A DNA stretch of 7,339 nucleotides from Candidatus Zixiibacteriota bacterium. Lineage in GTDB: Bacteria; Zixibacteria; MSB-5A5; SM1-73. The stretch covers positions 1 through 7,339 of the forward strand of contig JAGMFA010000102.1 of the NCBI GenBank assembly GCA_023127875.1, in the 5' to 3' direction. The notes under the pieces are model-generated. The model was not told the DNA's origin. It was given only the letters and a program-made list of their open reading frames with translations, and made no database searches. Within the stretch, counting starts at the first letter, position 1; every line of letters starts with the position of its first letter. Below are positions 6,125 through 7,339 of this stretch, one piece after another. Made by a program: the position numbers and the translations under genes.

Positions 6125-7048
6125 TCAACTGATCTTTAGCTTGTCCACCAAGTCGGTGATTCTTTTTATCTTCTTTTCTTTTAAGTATCCGTTTAATCCG
6201 TTGACAATTTTGACAGAAATCTGCGGGTCCACGAAGTTTCCCGTTCCTATCTGGATCATGCAGGCGCCCGCTAAGAGAAATTCCAAAGCATCCTGCGTGT
6301 TCATGATTCCTCCAATTCCAATCACGGGTAAATTCACCGTCTTTGCTACCTTCCACACCATTGCCAGGGCAACAGGTTTTATAGCAGGACCGGAAAGCCC
6401 ACCGGTTACGTTTCCCAAAATCGGCTCTCTTTTCTCCACATCAATTGCCATTCCGATCAGGGTGTTGATCAGAGAGATCACGTCGGCACCAGCCTCCTCC
6501 ACCGCACAAGCGATCTCCGCTATATTGGTAACATTAGGGGAAAGCTTGGCAATTATCGGATATGAAGTGTGATCTTTGATTTGTTTTATGCAAGCATGCG
6601 CTGATTGGGGCCTTGAGCCAAAATCCAGTCCCCCTTCCTTCACATTAGGGCAGGAGATGTTGATCTCCAGCATGTTAATTCCTCTGCACCGGTTCAGCCT
6701 TTTGACCACCTTAACATATTCTCCGATGGTGCTTCCTGCCACGTTAACAATTACTCGTGTCCCAAGCTTTCTCAAAAAAGGAAGCTTCTCTTTGATAAAT
6801 CTATCCACTCCCACATTAGCCAGACCAATGGCATTAAGCATTCCAGAAGGAGTCTCCACTGTTCGGGGAGGTGGATTTCCCTCTCTGGGGTTTAAAGTTA
6901 TGGATTTGGTGATGATGCCGCCCAGCTTGGAAAGATCGATCAAGGCACTATATTCCTCACCATAACCGAAAGTGCCGGATGCCACCAGAACCGGATTGGA
7001 AAATCTTACCCCAGCGACTTTGACTGAAAGATCAGGTTTTTGTTTCAA
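6125..7048 (-). CDS. pyrD: Dihydroorotate dehydrogenase, class 1B catalytic subunit
   Basis: This 307-residue FMN enzyme oxidises dihydroorotate to orotate, the fourth step of UMP synthesis, in the cytoplasm. Its length is typical of class 1B. Visible motifs include ASGTFGYG (23-30), the FMN-contacting KSIT (48-51), NAIGLANVG (72-80), NISCPNVKEGG (130-140) with the catalytic base C133, KLSPNV (168-173), NTLIG (195-199), GGLSGPAIKPVAL (216-228) and IGIGGI (243-248). The cysteine base and the ISCPNVKEGG form place it in class 1B rather than membrane-bound class 2, which uses serine. Class 1B enzymes normally work with PyrK, a FAD and [2Fe-2S] subunit that passes electrons to NAD+; no pyrK lies in the window. 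The start is TTG: no Met codon occurs in frame before residue 70, while AGAGGAG stands 5 nt upstream of the TTG. The gene is convergent with the small secreted protein gene. Confidence 0.96.
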   Translation of the reverse strand: MKQKPDLSVKVAGVRFSNPVLVASGTFGYGEEYSALIDLSKLGGIITKSITLNPREGNPPPRTVETPSGMLNAIGLANVGVDRFIKEKLPFLRKLGTRVIVNVAGSTIGEYVKVVKRLNRCRGINMLEINISCPNVKEGGLDFGSRPQSAHACIKQIKDHTSYPIIAKLSPNVTNIAEIACAVEEAGADVISLINTLIGMAIDVEKREPILGNVTGGLSGPAIKPVALAMVWKVAKTVNLPVIGIGGIMNTQDALEFLLAGACMIQIGTGNFVDPQISVKIVNGLNGYLKEKKIKRITDLVDKLKIS

Positions 7049-7053
7049 ATCGA

Positions 7054-7060
7054 CTCCTCT
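7054..7060 (-). promoter_or_regulatory. Ribosome binding site fixing the TTG start of pyrD
   Basis: On the - strand the sequence is AGAGGAG, then TCGAT, then the TTG codon (7048-7046). The spacing of 5 nt is short but workable. The in-frame upstream stop TGA (7087-7085) and the lack of any other start codon in between support this choice. Confidence 0.75.
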
Positions 7061-7100
7061 GAAGAAATCTAAGGTTACACGACTTCAGCCATAAAGAGCA

Positions 7101-7119
7101 TTGAGAAGTCAACTCTCAA
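7101..7119. promoter_or_regulatory. Inverted repeat upstream of pyrD, possible operator or leader hairpin
   Basis: TTGAGA (7101-7106) and TCTCAA (7114-7119) form 6-bp arms around AGTCAAC, 53-71 nt before the pyrD start. On the - strand it contains TTGAGA and TTGACT, which could serve as -35-like boxes, but no good -10 box lies at the right distance. A role in regulation is speculative. Confidence 0.2.
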
Positions 7120-7279
7120 GATGGTGTAGATGAATTGATCCATAGCAATGCAAGATATTTTATCTTTCTTTTTGGAGTTTATTTTTTAGGTTCCACTCCA
7201 TTTTAGTGGCTAAAATTCTTAAGTATGAAAAAAGACTCTCAAGAACTTAATAAAGTTAGAGTTTTGAAGACCTCATCCC

Positions 7280-7320
7280 TCATTTGAGTCAAATGACCTA
7301 TCCCCCTCTCTATGAAGAGG
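7280..7320. repeat. Truncated copy of the CT-rich palindromic repeat with a neighbouring small inverted repeat
   Basis: Positions 7297-7316 match 2120-2139 of the perfect palindrome at 19 of 20 bases (T7311 against C2134), including the GAA loop. The 3' arm is cut down to AGAGG (7316-7320), leaving only a 5-bp stem with CCTCT (7305-7309). Directly before it, TCATTTG (7280-7286) and CAAATGA (7290-7296) form a 7-bp inverted repeat with a 3-nt loop. The rest of 7061-7339 shows no gene. Confidence 0.6.
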
Positions 7321-7339
7321 CTGTGTCATAATGATGTTT

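Noticed and set aside
6141..6965. Two + strand frames opposite pyrD
   Set aside because: They are antisense to a fully conserved enzyme and have no domain features.
7224..7286. A 20-codon frame starting ATG-AAA-AAA
   Set aside because: No ribosome site precedes it and the peptide has no recognisable character.
1..7339. CRISPR array, tRNA, rRNA or transposase
   Set aside because: No regularly spaced direct repeats, no cloverleaf or rRNA sequence and no transposase-like reading frame were seen.

Overview
The window holds four protein-coding genes separated by unusually long, hairpin-rich intergenic DNA. Three genes are on the + strand: a secreted TPR protein, a membrane VWA protein of BatA type, and a small secreted protein. 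One is on the - strand: pyrD. The genes look bacterial and probably come from a Gram-negative lineage. A large exported TPR protein with a peptidase-MA-like fold and a BatA-type protein with an extra C-terminal region are common in the FCB group and its uncultured candidate phyla. A TAnnTTTG-type promoter motif before the third gene fits the same picture. This placement is inference from gene families, not from a marker gene.

Layout. Positions 72-1964 encode an exported protein with a degenerate gluzincin (peptidase MA) domain followed by about seven TPR units. Positions 1965-2182 are non-coding and hold a multi-armed set of inverted repeats (1982-2066) and a perfect 25-bp palindrome with a 3-nt loop (2112-2164) lying against the next gene. 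Positions 2183-4321 encode a 712-residue BatA-like VWA protein with a complete MIDAS site and three predicted membrane segments. Positions 4322-4965 are non-coding, with a GC-rich hairpin cluster (4351-4437), a possible promoter (4845-4876) and an orphan Shine-Dalgarno (4883-4893). Positions 4966-5511 encode a small secreted protein of unknown function, followed by a strong intrinsic terminator (5559-5600). Positions 5601-6124 are non-coding, with a possible gene relic, two tandem GC-rich hairpins (5811-5860) and an interrupted inverted repeat (5988-6043). Positions 6125-7048 (-) are pyrD class 1B with a TTG start. Positions 7049-7339 carry no gene but include a truncated copy of the palindromic repeat.

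How the genes may work together. The TPR protein and the VWA protein are co-directional and could be functionally linked, since TPR proteins and BatA-type VWA proteins often share Bat/MoxR-type loci. No MoxR ATPase or DUF58 gene is visible here, and the 218-nt structured gap argues against tight coupling. The small secreted protein looks like a stand-alone expression unit with its own leader and terminator. pyrD is convergent with it and belongs to an unrelated housekeeping pathway (pyrimidine synthesis).

No complete new defence system, CRISPR array, transposase, tRNA or rRNA was seen. The most unusual material is the dispersed palindromic DNA, especially the palindrome that would bury the only Shine-Dalgarno-like sequence in front of the VWA gene.
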